DNA of 64,000 nt, from assembly GCA_963693365.1 (NCBI GenBank), contig CAVNZM010000005.1:6138001-6202000 (forward strand). Direction: 5' to 3'. The notes below the pieces were generated by a model. The model saw only the letters and a list, made by a program, of their open reading frames with translations. It searched no databases and had not been told where the DNA came from. Below, piece after piece: positions 24,809 through 54,351 of this stretch; position 1 is the stretch's first letter, and the number at the start of each line of letters is the position of its first letter. The DNA is from Amoebidium appalachense (lineage: Eukaryota; Ichthyosporea). The position numbers and the translations under genes were made by a program.

Positions 24809-25405
24809 CTGCAAACATTTAAAACCCGAGGACACGGCGCAGTACCTCGACGGCATCGCCATGAGAATGACCAACATTTTGCTCAACAACTACACCAAGG
24901 AACGCAACGCGAAAAAGAAAACACCAACCAACAAGCCAAACCGGCAAACCAAGAAATACGAGGGTGCATCAACCGGTTTATTGGCGGCGCACGCCGCGGA
25001 CCACACGGCCCCAGCGCCAGCGACGACGTGGAGGCTGTGCTCGAGGAGGAGGACTTCGACGTTTTCTCGTTTTTGAACGACGACGCACTGGGTGCGTTGT
25101 GTGAGACTTGGGCAGTTATAGGCAGTGATGATTGCGTCTGGTAGTTTAGCGTAATGTTTGCACAAGTTTTGCACTAAAATTAGTCTGATGTAGGAGACCC
25201 CGGAGGGGCACGTAAGATTTCAGTTTTCGATCACCCTACTCTTTACACGTAATCTGGAGTATTAGTCTGTTGCGTGCCTCGGCCCGGTGTGCTATTTAGG
25301 AGGCCTTGTAATGGACCCAAGTCCGGGTGATGCGCCGAGGGCCAATTAAAAGTGTCCCAAATTTATGACGGGATTCAAATCGTCCCAAATTCGAGCGGTT
25401 TACTG

Positions 25406-26762
25406 TAGACATCACTCTGCTTTTTCTACACGCCCTCCTCTTCTACAAAGTCTGTTGTGGGCGGTCATGCGAATTTGTATTACTGGCGATGGGAGTAAGG
25501 GTGGCCCGCGGCAGTGGCATGCGACGCTTGCGAGGCGTGCTAATGGTCACGTGACTCACGTCTTAGTCACGCGTGCCACTGCGCACGGCGTGATGTCTGG
25601 CAGTTGTCACAGTCAGCTGCATCATTTATTGCGCATTATGTACCGTGTGAACATACCAGCCTATCGATATCGCCCGTTCAGTCACTCGCCAGTTTTGTGA
25701 CCCTGCGACCGCACCGGGGGACGTCACGGGTAACGCCCTGGTCCGCCCAGGATCCGTTGACCACTCCCCTCGCGCTGCAGCGATGCTCACGCGACCCTGG
25801 CACTCCAGCTGCATCCGTGAGGCTAGCAGGCAGGATGTAAGCCCTGTCACACACAGGCAGCCTGTGAGATCTCTCCTTGCCCGATCATACGGATCGCTTG
25901 TGAGAAACTGGGGTCCGTCCCTGACGGCGCCCCGTTCCCCGAGACGCATCAAAGTTTACACCCCCCAAGTATCTGCCACTGGCACACGTCACCAAGCCGG
26001 GCCGTACACATGTCATTGAAACATTAAACAAATTGAAATCACGGGCTTGCATGTGTGCCAAAACGGGCAATGCTCCTGGAAGCGAATCCGTGCACAGCAT
26101 GTCAGTGTGGTAAAAACATGCGGGAATGGTTTTTTGTCATTCTCCATTCGCGCATCTTACGTAGCCACAGGTTATAACAATGTTACCAATGTCACAGGCA
26201 TGACACTGAGGTTCCTTACGAGTATGTACCTTCCCCCCCCCCCCCCTCCTCTTCTACTATAAATAAAGCTTAAGAAAGAAAAAAAACCACCAAACATATG
26301 CGCACACAACAGCATATCACTATCCCTAAACAAAACCACCTAACACATGCACACACAACCGCACATTACTACCCCCCCCCCCCCCCCCCCCCCTTTTTTT
26401 TTTTATTTGTGGGTGAGTGCTCACCGACAAAAACAGGATCATAGCCATTACATACCCGCCCTAGACAGTCCAACACAACTGTCTTGTATCGGCACCTGTC
26501 TTGCAAAACATGCCCCCTAGAATGCACAAAGTGTCTGGTTTACAGCTCAGACCAATTTTTCAAGAAACAGCATAAGATGTTATCACCTCTACAGTGTGCA
26601 AACGCCTCTACCACCCCGCCTCCCTTCCCTTCAACATACTCGCGCACGCACTCACGCACGCACGCACGCACACACGCACAACCATCCACCCACCTACCCA
26701 CCAACCCACACACACATACACACATTCTCTCCTGGGTGCATCGTTCGAATCCAACCACCGTC
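25406..26762. other. Intergenic sequence between the transposon and the 3' end of PAXBP1
   Basis: 25406-26230 is unique GC-rich sequence with no frame or element I recognise. C tracts occur at 26234-26248 and 26371-26393. On the minus strand AATAAA at 26402-26407 (read as tttatt) could be the PAXBP1 poly(A) signal, about 360 bases after its stop. 26640-26735 contains CA/CG-rich and CCAC-type simple repeats. Confidence 0.6.
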
Positions 26763-44695
<17,933 letters not shown>

Positions 44696-45254
44696 CCTTA
44701 CGGCTACCTGTAAATTGTCCCAACTCTATCTCCCTCCCTCTCCCTCACTCAAAATCCAGACTCCATCGCCAGATCTCGAGCCTGGGCTGCAAAATTAAAA
44801 AAGAAACTTTGATGACGTGTACAGTTTAGGGAGGGGGAGCCATAGGATCTGACCGAAAATATGTCCACTACAGACCGGATCTTACTAAAAACTGACCTAT
44901 TTTGTCGGTTGGTATTTGCGGTCGAACATTGGAATTTAAGAGTTGTGACGTAAGTCAAAGGGGGGCTCTACGTTTCCCTGTGTTGGAACTTGCCGTCCAA
45001 GCGACAAAAGTAAACACAAGGTATCCAGACGTAACAACAGACACACGATACGTCTCTCCTTTTTTTTTACAAGAAGTTATACCAGGTTTTGTAGTTATTG
45101 AGTAAGAAAAACAAATTATCTTTCACTTTTTTCTTTACATAGTGGTAGGTTTCAGCGACGTTTCATAAGGTTAACATCTTTCAAGGATCCTTGTGACAGG
45201 GTTGTGTGTTGTTGTGGTGCCTGAGTTTTTTCGGTGGGCAAGAGGGCATAAAAA
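44696..45254. promoter_or_regulatory. Divergent intergenic region, probable bidirectional promoter of PAXBP1 and PSMB4
   Basis: Only 559 bp separate the PAXBP1 start codon (minus, 44695) from the PSMB4 start codon (plus, 45255). Unlike the flanking introns it is free of long homopolymers and microsatellites. Part is probably 5'UTR and a 5'UTR intron for PAXBP1 (acceptor-like tttacag near 44714-44708). No definite TATA box or initiator could be assigned. Confidence 0.55.
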
Positions 45255-46362
45255 ATGGCACACCTCGACAGCAGATACGCTCCGGCCATGGGTCCCGTCA
45301 AGCACACCAGGTATGCCATACCCCCCTCCCCCCTCCCCCCCTGGCCCCTCCTGTTCTTGCACCCCCCCCCCCCTCTCTCCCTCGCAGCTCGTGAGCTTCC
45401 CCTTTTTCCCTGAGCCATGTCCCATTCATTACTTCTTCTTCGTTTAGTTTGATTTTTTCCCCATCTCCTTTTCCTCATCCGCTCCCTTTTTTTTGCGTGG
45501 GTTTTGTGGAGGGAACACCTATTCCGCAACACACGGCTTCATCTGTATGTGGAATTTTGCACGCTACATATCCTTGCTAGTTTCTCTACTCTACCCATTG
45601 AAAGCGTATGTTTTACTTTTTTAACTCCTCTTGCTCAATGCTTACTACTTTCTTTGCCAATTTTTGTGCAAATTCGGAGTGTCTTCCATTTTGCACTTGT
45701 TGTTTGTCCATGGCTCCCACTATCCCTCTGCTTCCAGAGGGTTACTAGCACGGCTAATCAGGCATCAACGGTGCAACTTGGATAAACTCTGTTAGTGACA
45801 TCAAAAAAGTGCCACAAAGTCGTCTTTTGGTTCTTTCCTTTTGGCACACAGACGACTGTGCTGCACCACCCTCACGTTTTGCGCAAACTGATCTCTGCTT
45901 GCCCACGTAGACTGCATAGGAGACTTCTGCTACATACAAGTCTTCTGGTCTGAATTTGTGTCTGTGTGTGTTAGGCGCTGTTGGTACTTTCTGCTCTTCT
46001 TTGGCTTTGTGAGGGTTCTTTTTTAATCTTTCTCTGGGAGTTGCCCCCCCCCCCCCCCCCCCCCCCGGTGAGGCCTGGCTCCTTGCCCTTTGCCCACAGC
46101 CTGTCATACACATACACACACGCACACACACGCACACACACACACACACACGCACAAACACGTGCACAAGCCCGCTCTCTTCTTAACCGTGCTTCCATGC
46201 ATACCCTTGTGTGGCACATCTCAGGTTATGCCCCCCTCCCCCCCCCCCCCCCTGCCCCGGCCCTCTCTCCCCCCTCCCCATCCTCCCCCCTCCCCCCCCC
46301 CTCCCTTCAATTCACTATAACTGATCAACCATGCCCCCGTTTCTTCTTCTCCCCCCCCCTCC

Positions 46363-46393
<31 letters not shown>

Positions 46394-46511
46394 ACACATT
46401 CCAGCTCCCCCATGGTAACGGGCACGTCCATTCTTGGTCTCAAGTACAACGGTGGTGTCATGATTGCCGCAGATACACTCGGTGAGTATTTTTTTCCTCC
46501 TCCTTTTTTTT

Positions 46512-46542
<31 letters not shown>

Positions 46543-46960
46543 GTATTTCCCCCCCTTGGTTATTGGATCTTGGTTATCGAGCTCCCTCCCCCCGTCAGGC
46601 GCACACATACAAACACTGCATCCCCCCCTCCTTCCATGCGACTTTACCTTTTGCTCTAGTTGTTCTGATGTCTTGTAGAGCTGCACCATACTCTTTGCAT
46701 GTTCCCTTCTTACACTCCGGGGCTGTTTCATTGCCAACTCCATCCACTTGTTTTTTTGCCAACCCCTTACCCCCTCCACCGGCGTTTCATCCCATAAACT
46801 GCGCTGTGCTCTTCTTTTCTTTTTTTCACTCTCCAATGTGTACGGAAGTGCAAATTCTTGACCTTTTCGTGCCTACCTGACACACACACACACACACACA
46901 CACAACACACACATATCTGCACTCGCATGTCGTGTTTAAGAGTAGCCCCCCCCCCCCCCC

Positions 46961-47043
<83 letters not shown>

Positions 47044-47048
47044 TTCCT

Positions 47049-47092
<44 letters not shown>

Positions 47093-47153
47093 GCGCCTGT
47101 TGTTTTGCTTGTCATTTGTTGTTCTGGTTGATTACCTGTAATCTTCGCTTATT

Positions 47154-47188
<35 letters not shown>

Positions 47189-48194
47189 TGTGCGGGGTTG
47201 CACATACCGGTGTCTACTTTTCTTCTTACTGTTTTTCTCTCCACACACTTCATCTGTCCACTTCTGCATACCCCCTTTCATAGCTATAGACACACTTCAC
47301 ACATTGCGTTACGCGCACGCATGCACACACCGCTCTGTTGGCGACAGCTCCCTTGGAACCCATGCGGCATGTTACCCGCCGGCGTAACATAACTCGGACT
47401 ATCGGTTTGGCTTTTTTCAAGCCCAAAGCAATGGGTGATACCATATTTCCGGCTGACATCCGGGGGCATAGCTTTCCGTTCGAAGACGATAAAGTTCCGC
47501 CCTAGTAAGCGTGTTACTACCCTGCGGCGTGGGTCAAATCTCATATTTTCCCCTCTGATTACGAATTCTGTGGCCTTCGGGACTTAATTCTTTTCAGCTG
47601 GTGTAGTATGTTAGCCAGGGAAGTATCGACTTAGGTATCGACGGGGGAGCTTCCTAGAAGCCCCGTCTCCTGAGTTCCTATCTATATTTTTCTTGCTTCT
47701 GCTTACTGCTGCAACTTTAACCCCCGGCCTTTCCCACTGCCCTTGCCTGCATAAGCAACCCTGCTCGTCTCTGATCAAGACGGGTGACCTACTCATGTTC
47801 AAGTGAAACAGTATCTGAGTTGGGTTTCGTTAACGAGGGGAATAGGTCGAAACTCGGGTACTGTGGATGACGTGGGCCCCCCCTGAGGATGGGCTCTGCT
47901 TATTATGCATACTCTTTATGTATGGCTTGCATTCTGCATCGTGTTATCCGTTTGTTCTTGTGTACTTCGTACTTTTTGACGCATTCAAAACCCCCCCCCC
48001 CCGCTGGCCCCCGGGGGGACCACCACAACCATCCCAACAACCACCAAAAAAAAGAAATAGGAAAAAGGAAAAACTCATTCCAAAAGTCCTAACGTGGTTT
48101 GATTGTGCTCAGGACACACACGCCTGCAGGCACACACGTGTGTGCATGTACACGTACACACACTTGCGGACTCACGTCATGTACACACATGCGT

Positions 48195-48236
<42 letters not shown>

Positions 48237-49110
48237 CCTAAACGCACAACCTTCTCCCCTGCCTCTGCCGTTAGGCATGATGTTCCCTGGAACGATGTGC
48301 ATGTCTTGTGTTCTTGCCTGTACGTTTGGCGCCTGATACACAAGTCTCCCCCTGCCCCCCCCCCCCCCCCCCCCCCCCAAACCACCAGCACCACCACTAC
48401 CACCACTACCGAACAAAGAAAAAAAGGGGGGGGGGGGGGGGGGGGGGAAGGTCAGAGAGCTTTAACCGCTTAGCATGTTCTCTTGTGGCATAAATCCCCC
48501 CCCCCCCCCCCCCCCCCCCCGTCCCCTGTCCCGCGTCCCCCTCCCCCGGCTTATGGGGTGAAGGAGATGCAGTTAATGACGTGGGCGCCCATGAAGCTCG
48601 GTTCTGTGTGTCTTGCATAAAGTGTGTGTTGCTGATATTGCATGCTTTTATTCGTTCCGTGTTCCACATTCTTCCTCTTCGGCCTCCCGCTTTACTTCCA
48701 TGCAACCGGGCATGGTCGCTCTGTGTCGTGCATCTGTAAGCACATACGCATTTTTCGCTGCACTGCATTAGTTTGCACACACATCTTCACCGTTTCGCTC
48801 ACCTTGCTTGCATAAGCAACCCTGCTCGTCTTTGATCAAGACGGGTTGACCCCCCCAAGTTCAGTTGATGCTGCTGTCTGAGTTGGAGCGTCGTATATAC
48901 GCGGGCTAAGGGGTCGAAACTCAGACGCAATTGATGACTTGGGTCCTCCCTGAGGATGGGCTCTGCTTATGACGCATACTGTGCACGTGGCTGATGTTGC
49001 ATACTTGAATGTTTGCCTTTGCATGTGTCCTGCACCATGCTTCTCGTCGTGTATGTGTACTTCGTACCGTGTTCCGCATTCAAACCCCCTCCCCTCCCTC
49101 CCTCCCTCCC

Positions 49111-49156
<46 letters not shown>

Positions 49157-49647
49157 ACACACACCACAACACACACACCCGACCACCACACCACCACCAC
49201 CTTTTGGAGGATATACTCTGCTTATAATGCATACTCTTTGTATGGTTTGTGCAGTTTGCACACTGCATTGTGTTGTCCGGTGTAAATGTGTACACCGTAC
49301 TTTATGGCCCTGTAAAAACCCCTTCCCCCTCCCCCCGGAGAACCATACATTCACTGACTGATATGTTTTTTTCAGCGTCATACGGGTCACTTGCACGGTT
49401 CCGGCAGATCTCTCGTCTGTACCAAGTCAACGACCAGGTGGTGGTGGCAGGGTCGGGGGACCTGGCTGACTTCCAGTACATCATGAGGGACCTCGAGGAC
49501 TTGCAGTATGTATTACCCTGATTTTTAGATGGTTAATTTTTTTAATATCATGGCATGGGTGTTTTAATTTGAGAGGCTTGGAGAATTTTGCAGTATGTCC
49601 ACGCGGCCGGCCTTTTAATTCATTCAAAGATTCAAATATTATGACAT

Positions 49648-49678
<31 letters not shown>

Positions 49679-49736
49679 TTTGGATTCGGCATGATATGCG
49701 TACATGCACATGCATGCGCGCACGTACACACACACG

Positions 49737-49815
<79 letters not shown>

Positions 49816-50502
49816 AACACACACACTTAGCACACACGATTAACACACTCAATCAACGAATGTTGTCAAGAGGTGCTGCAGAGACACATGTGTTTCCCTC
49901 TATTTCTTTGCTCCGTTCCTCATGTTCCTTCCTCTCTTCTTTTCTTGTCATAGTGTGCTCCATATCCTGATTGATATTTTTTACTCTTCTCTCTCTCTTT
50001 CTCCATCTCTCCCGCCCCCCTCTCTTACGTCCCTCCCTCCCTTTCTCCGTCTCTCCGTCCCTCCCTCCCTTTCTCCCTCCCTTCCTCCCCACCGCCTTTT
50101 CCCCTATCTGCCTCCCCCTCTCCTTCCCTTCTTTCCTCCCTTCTTCCCTCCCTCCCTCCCTTCCCTTCCCATTGATACACACAAGTAGACACACACACAT
50201 GGCTTACCCACACTTATCCACTCACGGACGCTTATTCACACACGTGCGTGTGCGCACTCATTAACACACACACACAAACACACACACAACCACAAACACA
50301 AACAACACACACACATGTTTGTGTGCCCCCCCCCCCCACACACACACACACACGCACACACGCACATGCACCCCTCCCCCCCCCCCTACACCTACACAAT
50401 TGCCCCTTCCCTCCTTCTTCCCCCCCCCCCCCCCCCCCCCCCCCCCCACACACACACACAAACACACCTACACACTTTGCCCCCCTTCCCGCCTTCCCCC
50501 CC

Positions 50503-50558
<56 letters not shown>

Positions 50559-50576
50559 CACACCCCTGCCCGCCCG

Positions 50577-50646
<70 letters not shown>

Positions 50647-50853
50647 AACACACATACACACACGTACAGGCTGGACAATGATGTGCTTCATGACGGGCAC
50701 AAGGTCACGTCCAAGGCCGTGTACTCGCACCTTACCCGGGTCATGTATGGCCGCCGCAACAAGTTTGACCCTCTGTGGAATCAACTGGTCGTGGCTGGCG
50801 TCACCGACGGAAAGCCGTATGTGCCCCCCCCCCCCCCCCCCCCCCCCCACCCC

Positions 50854-50892
<39 letters not shown>

Positions 50893-51403
50893 ACAACACA
50901 TATGTGTGCACGCATACCATAACGTATTATGTATCTGAGGTTTACGGGTTTATGGTGCTTTTCCATCTTCGATTTTTTTCCGTTGTTTTAATTTTTATTT
51001 TTTTATTTTTTTATTTTTGGCGAGCAACCCCCCCCCCCCTCCACCACCACCACCACCACCACCCCTCCACACACACACACACACAACACACACACACACA
51101 CACTCACACACTCACACACTCACACACTCACACACTCACACACACAACAAGAACAAGAACCAGCCTACCACCCCTGAAGCTTCCTCTTATGGGGAGCAAC
51201 AACCATCCCTGCACTAAACTGCGTATTCACGAACGTTTTATTGTCTTTGTTTGTCATTCTGTCTTTATTTTATTTTATTTAGATAAGTTCTCGTGTTATG
51301 TCTACGTGATTTTGCACAGTGTTCGTTCAGATGCATGTGCGTTAGTGCATGGCGTTGATGAATAAGGAGGTGGTGTGTGTGTGTGTGTGTGTGTGGGTTT
51401 GGG

Positions 51404-51436
<33 letters not shown>

Positions 51437-51837
51437 TGAAGTCGCTTGATGAATAATCTTCTCCCCACTCTTTCCTTCTAGTTCGCATCTCACTAATCCT
51501 TTCTTGTTGTTTGCTCACATACACTACTTTTTTCGGTTGGTGTTTTCCCCTTTGAGTCAATAATGTAAGGTATTTTTGCATGTATTGCTTGGGGCACTCT
51601 GTTTACCGCATATGGTAGGTTGATAAGAAATCGGCAAGGTGCGATTGATGAGCCTAATTGGTACTTTTTTTGCAGAACACTTGGCTACGTGGACAAAATC
51701 GGCATTGCCTACGAGACGGCCTGTGTGGGTACCGGCTATGGTGCATACATCGGCATCCCACTCCTCAGAGCAGGTGTGTGTACGTGTGCGGGTTCGTGTG
51801 TGTGTGCGTGTGTGTGCGTGTGTGTGTGCGTGTGTGT

Positions 51838-51878
<41 letters not shown>

Positions 51879-52038
51879 TACGTGTGTGGGTGTCTACGTG
51901 TGTGTGTCTGTCTACGTATATGTGTGCCCGTGCACTCACTGTTTAGGTAAGGAGATGAAGGAGTTTGATTTGGGCGCCTACGTTATGTAATGTGCCTGCC
52001 CATTAGTTAGGAAAAGCATGTGTGCTCTACCACCTCAA

Positions 52039-52081
<43 letters not shown>

Positions 52082-52528
52082 AAAAAAAAAAAAAACCCTC
52101 TCCACCCTACCCCTTAACTGCACAATCCCTCCCCCCTCCCCCCCCCCCCCCCCCCCCCCCCCCTTCTCCCTCCTTTTCCCCTGCCCACATGCACGGGTCG
52201 TTGCTCTGAGGGGTGGATCTCTGTAGCGTGTGCAAATGCTCTTGTGTGAAGAGTGTGCTCCAGTGCACGGCGGCTTTCTAACGCCTTCCCTTTCTCTCCT
52301 GCCCTCCCTCCCTCCCTCCCTCTCTCCCTCCCGCCTTCCCCTCCCCCCCCCCCCCCCCCCCCCTTCCCCTCCCCCTTCTCTCTCCCTCCCTCCCCCTTAC
52401 CTGCCTTTTTTGCATAAAGCCCAGGAGAAGAATCCACAAATGAATGCTGAGGAGGCCAAGCAACTCCTGGAGGAGTGCATGAAGGTCATGTTCTACAGAG
52501 ACGCACGCGCATCAGACAGGGTAGGCAG

Positions 52529-52594
<66 letters not shown>

Positions 52595-52699
52595 CAACCA
52601 CGTACGCACATAGGCAGACATGCGCATGCACACGCGTGTGCGCGCACACACACACACACACACATACATGTGTGCACATAGAGCGTGCCACGCACGCAT

Positions 52700-52761
<62 letters not shown>

Positions 52762-52902
52762 TCCGCATTTACCCCCCCCCCCCTTCCCCTTCGCATTTAC
52801 CCCCCTTCCCCCTCCCCCTTCGGAAAAAAAGGGAAGATGTGAATATAACTATGAATAAAAATATGGGGAGAGGCAGACAGACAGGGAGAAAAGGGGGGAG
52901 AG

Positions 52903-52957
<55 letters not shown>

Positions 52958-53314
52958 AAAGGAGGGGGGGGGGGGGGGAGTGAGAGAAGGGAGGGGGGGG
53001 GGGGGGGGGGAGGAGGGGGGAGGGGAGGGAGGGAGAGAGGGAGGGAGGGAGAAGTAGTAGAAGAAGAAGCAGGAGTAGAAAGAACGTGCTGGTCCTTGTT
53101 TCTGTTGTTGATCTTTTGGTCCTTCTGTTTTTTGGTATCGGTCGAAAAAACACGACACTTTTTTTTTTTTTTTTTTTTTTTTTTCCCCTCGCTCACACCC
53201 TTTGTACGACAGATCGAAATTGCCAACATCACTGCGGAGGGTGTGACGTTGATTCCGGCCTACAGCCTGCAGACCAACTGGGAGGTGGCCAACATGATCA
53301 CCGGCTACGTGTGA
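45255..53314 (+). CDS. PSMB4: Proteasome subunit beta type-4 (20S core beta7)
   Basis: Non-catalytic beta subunit of the 20S proteasome core. Exons: 45255-45310, 46405-46481, 49376-49505, 50670-50816, 51676-51773, 52420-52520, 53213-53314 (TGA). All keep phase, giving 236 residues (human 264). The start Met gives a short leader of about 20 residues before [16 protein letters not shown], the conserved start of the mature beta fold. Further landmarks are [82 protein letters not shown] and the C-terminus [13 protein letters not shown]. The mature N-terminus is not a catalytic Thr, as expected for this subunit. A poly(A) signal AATAAA lies at about 53343-53348. The gene is divergent to PAXBP1. 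Intron 2 (2.9 kb) holds at least three copies of the dispersed repeat. Confidence 0.95.
46955..47092 (+). repeat. (C)n-(CT)n-(T)n compound tract
   Basis: A C run, then a (CT) run to about 47036, then a T homopolymer of about 40 bases. It is a pure sense-strand polypyrimidine in PSMB4 intron 2. Confidence 0.95.
47294..47988 (+). repeat. Full-length (~695 bp) copy of the poly-C-bounded dispersed repeat
   Basis: Runs from cacttcacacattgcg to gacgcattcaa, then directly into a C homopolymer (about 47990-48002). It is nearly identical to the reverse complement of 30421-31121 with scattered single-base differences, so both are recent copies of one family. It lies in PSMB4 intron 2, sense to the gene. 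No protein family is recognised. Confidence 0.9.
48808..49084 (+). repeat. Diverged copy of the dispersed repeat
   Basis: Contains gcataagcaaccctgctcgt, gatcaagacgggt, ggtcgaaactc, cctgaggatgggctctgctt and the terminal cgcattcaaa leading into a C-rich tract. Order and spacing match the full copy, with about 20-30% divergence by eye. An older relative may lie at 48555-48680. Confidence 0.82.
49204..49318 (+). repeat. Short diverged copy of the dispersed repeat
   Basis: The 'ctctgcttataatgcatactcttt', 'gcattgtgttgtccg' and 'gtacaccgtac' segments align to the last ~110 bases of the family consensus. It ends in a C-rich tract. Confidence 0.7.
49720..49813 (+). repeat. (CA)n microsatellite
   Basis: CA-rich with a pure stretch at 49747-49813, in PSMB4 intron 3. 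A T homopolymer lies just upstream at 49656-49681. Confidence 0.95.
50320..50669 (+). repeat. Alternating (C)n and (CA)n blocks before a splice acceptor
   Basis: Four cycles of C homopolymer followed by (CA)n (50326-50360, 50420-50470, 50498-50560, 50577-50660). The last CA block ends in the acceptor cacgtacag for the PSMB4 exon at 50670. The repeated cycle suggests tandem duplication of a C-CA unit. Confidence 0.93.
52530..52760 (+). repeat. (C)n-(A)n compound homopolymer and (CA)n run
   Basis: A C homopolymer at 52530-52563 abuts an A homopolymer to 52592. CA-rich sequence follows, pure at 52701-52760. A (GA) run lies downstream at 52903-52955. All are in the last PSMB4 intron. Confidence 0.95.
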
Positions 53315-53551
53315 GCTGCCTCCCTGGTGGTGGCCTGCAAAAAATAAAGTCGAGACTGCTGTTAAGTTGTTTGTTGGAATGGCGGGGGAAGAAATGGAGA
53401 ATGATACATATGATCTGCAAGGTTGAAAACGGGTGGTTGAACATGCCACGTTTTTGCATTCTTTCGGGGTGCTTTACCCCTAGATCTAACTAAATTAAAG
53501 ATAAAAGCTATTGTGTGTTGTGCGCTCAGTATATTTCCTTCCCTCCCTCCC

Positions 53552-53582
<31 letters not shown>

Positions 53583-54310
53583 ACACACATACACACACAC
53601 ACACATACACACGACCTGCAGCTGTGTGTGTGTGCGTGTATGTGTGCAACTTTGTCAACCATGTGCGTGATGAACGCAAATGTCACTACGTGCACGTGCC
53701 ACACATGTTTGTACTTACGTGTGACTGTGTTTGTGTGTGCCATTGGGGTGTATTATTGATCATCCATGATGCACAACGTCATGCATATGGCTGTCGACTT
53801 TTTGTGCACAAACAACAAACTAATGACCATTTTGGGTAGTATGTGCCGGATGTGCCACGTGTCTGTACGTGTGCGCGTGTGACTGTACGACGGTGGCGCT
53901 GTGTGTACCGTACGAAGTAATATAACGGTGCACGTGCACCTTTGCACGTGTGATCAACTGTGTGGGCGTACGCGTAGTGTGTGTGTGATCCACTGTGTAC
54001 GTGTACGTGTACGTGTGTGTGTGTGTGTGTGCATGTGTGTGCGTGTGTGTGTGTGTGTGTGTGCGTGTGTGTGTGTGTGACATGTGACGTGTGTGTTCAC
54101 GCATGTGTGCGTGTGTGTGGCACAAGGCTTGTGTCCGGAATAATGCCATTCCAGAAGAATTCCGCGCCGGTCCCGGGGCCGGAGTCCGCGGATCTCGAGG
54201 AGTCGGGACGTTGAACTTCGGAACCCGTCCGCCGGACACACAATCGTACACGCTAAAAAAACACACACATACACACCGTCAATGTGGCACACACACACAT
54301 GTACACACGC

Positions 54311-54351
<41 letters not shown>

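Larger units (their letters stand above)
22487..25308 (+). mobile_element. P-superfamily DNA transposon nested in the pogo-like element
   Basis: Perfect 36-bp terminal inverted repeats: 22487-22522 starting CAAGGCCTCCTAAATAG, and its reverse complement at 25273-25308. They are flanked by an exact 8-bp direct duplication TAATGGAC (22479-22486 and 25309-25316). The 8-bp duplication, ends beginning CA, a THAP zinc finger and a P-transposase-like C-terminal segment are hallmarks of P elements. Partial similarity continues inside the repeats (both sides share aagagtagggt). The element is 2,822 bp, short for a complete transposase. Its two coding halves face each other on opposite strands, so it is probably a rearranged non-autonomous copy. 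G-rich simple sequence occupies 24360-24650. Confidence 0.9.
19545..25405 (-). mobile_element. pogo/Tigger-like (Tc1/mariner superfamily) DNA transposon, interrupted by a nested P element
   Basis: Terminal inverted repeats of 24 bp match perfectly: 19545-19568 starting CAGTAAACCGCTCG, and its reverse complement at 25382-25405. Both ends abut a TA dinucleotide (19543-19544 and 25406-25407), the expected target duplication. The internal gene (22220 to 20051, minus strand) is a pogo-family transposase. The motif TTTGGGACAC recurs just inside both ends (19561-19570, 25353-25362 as complement, 19782-19791), suggesting repeated transposase-binding sites. The total is 5,861 bp; without the nested element and one duplicated 8-mer it would be about 3.03 kb. 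The TA duplication and perfect ends indicate fairly recent mobility. Confidence 0.93.

Noticed and set aside
24890-25174. Open frames on both strands near the right end of the P element
   Set aside because: Neither strand shows a recognisable transposase motif and the frames change within the region, so I could not assign an exon.
53086-53493. Alternative frame over the last PSMB4 exon
   Set aside because: A shadow of the real exon 53213-53314, whose frame matches the conserved PSMB4 C-terminus.
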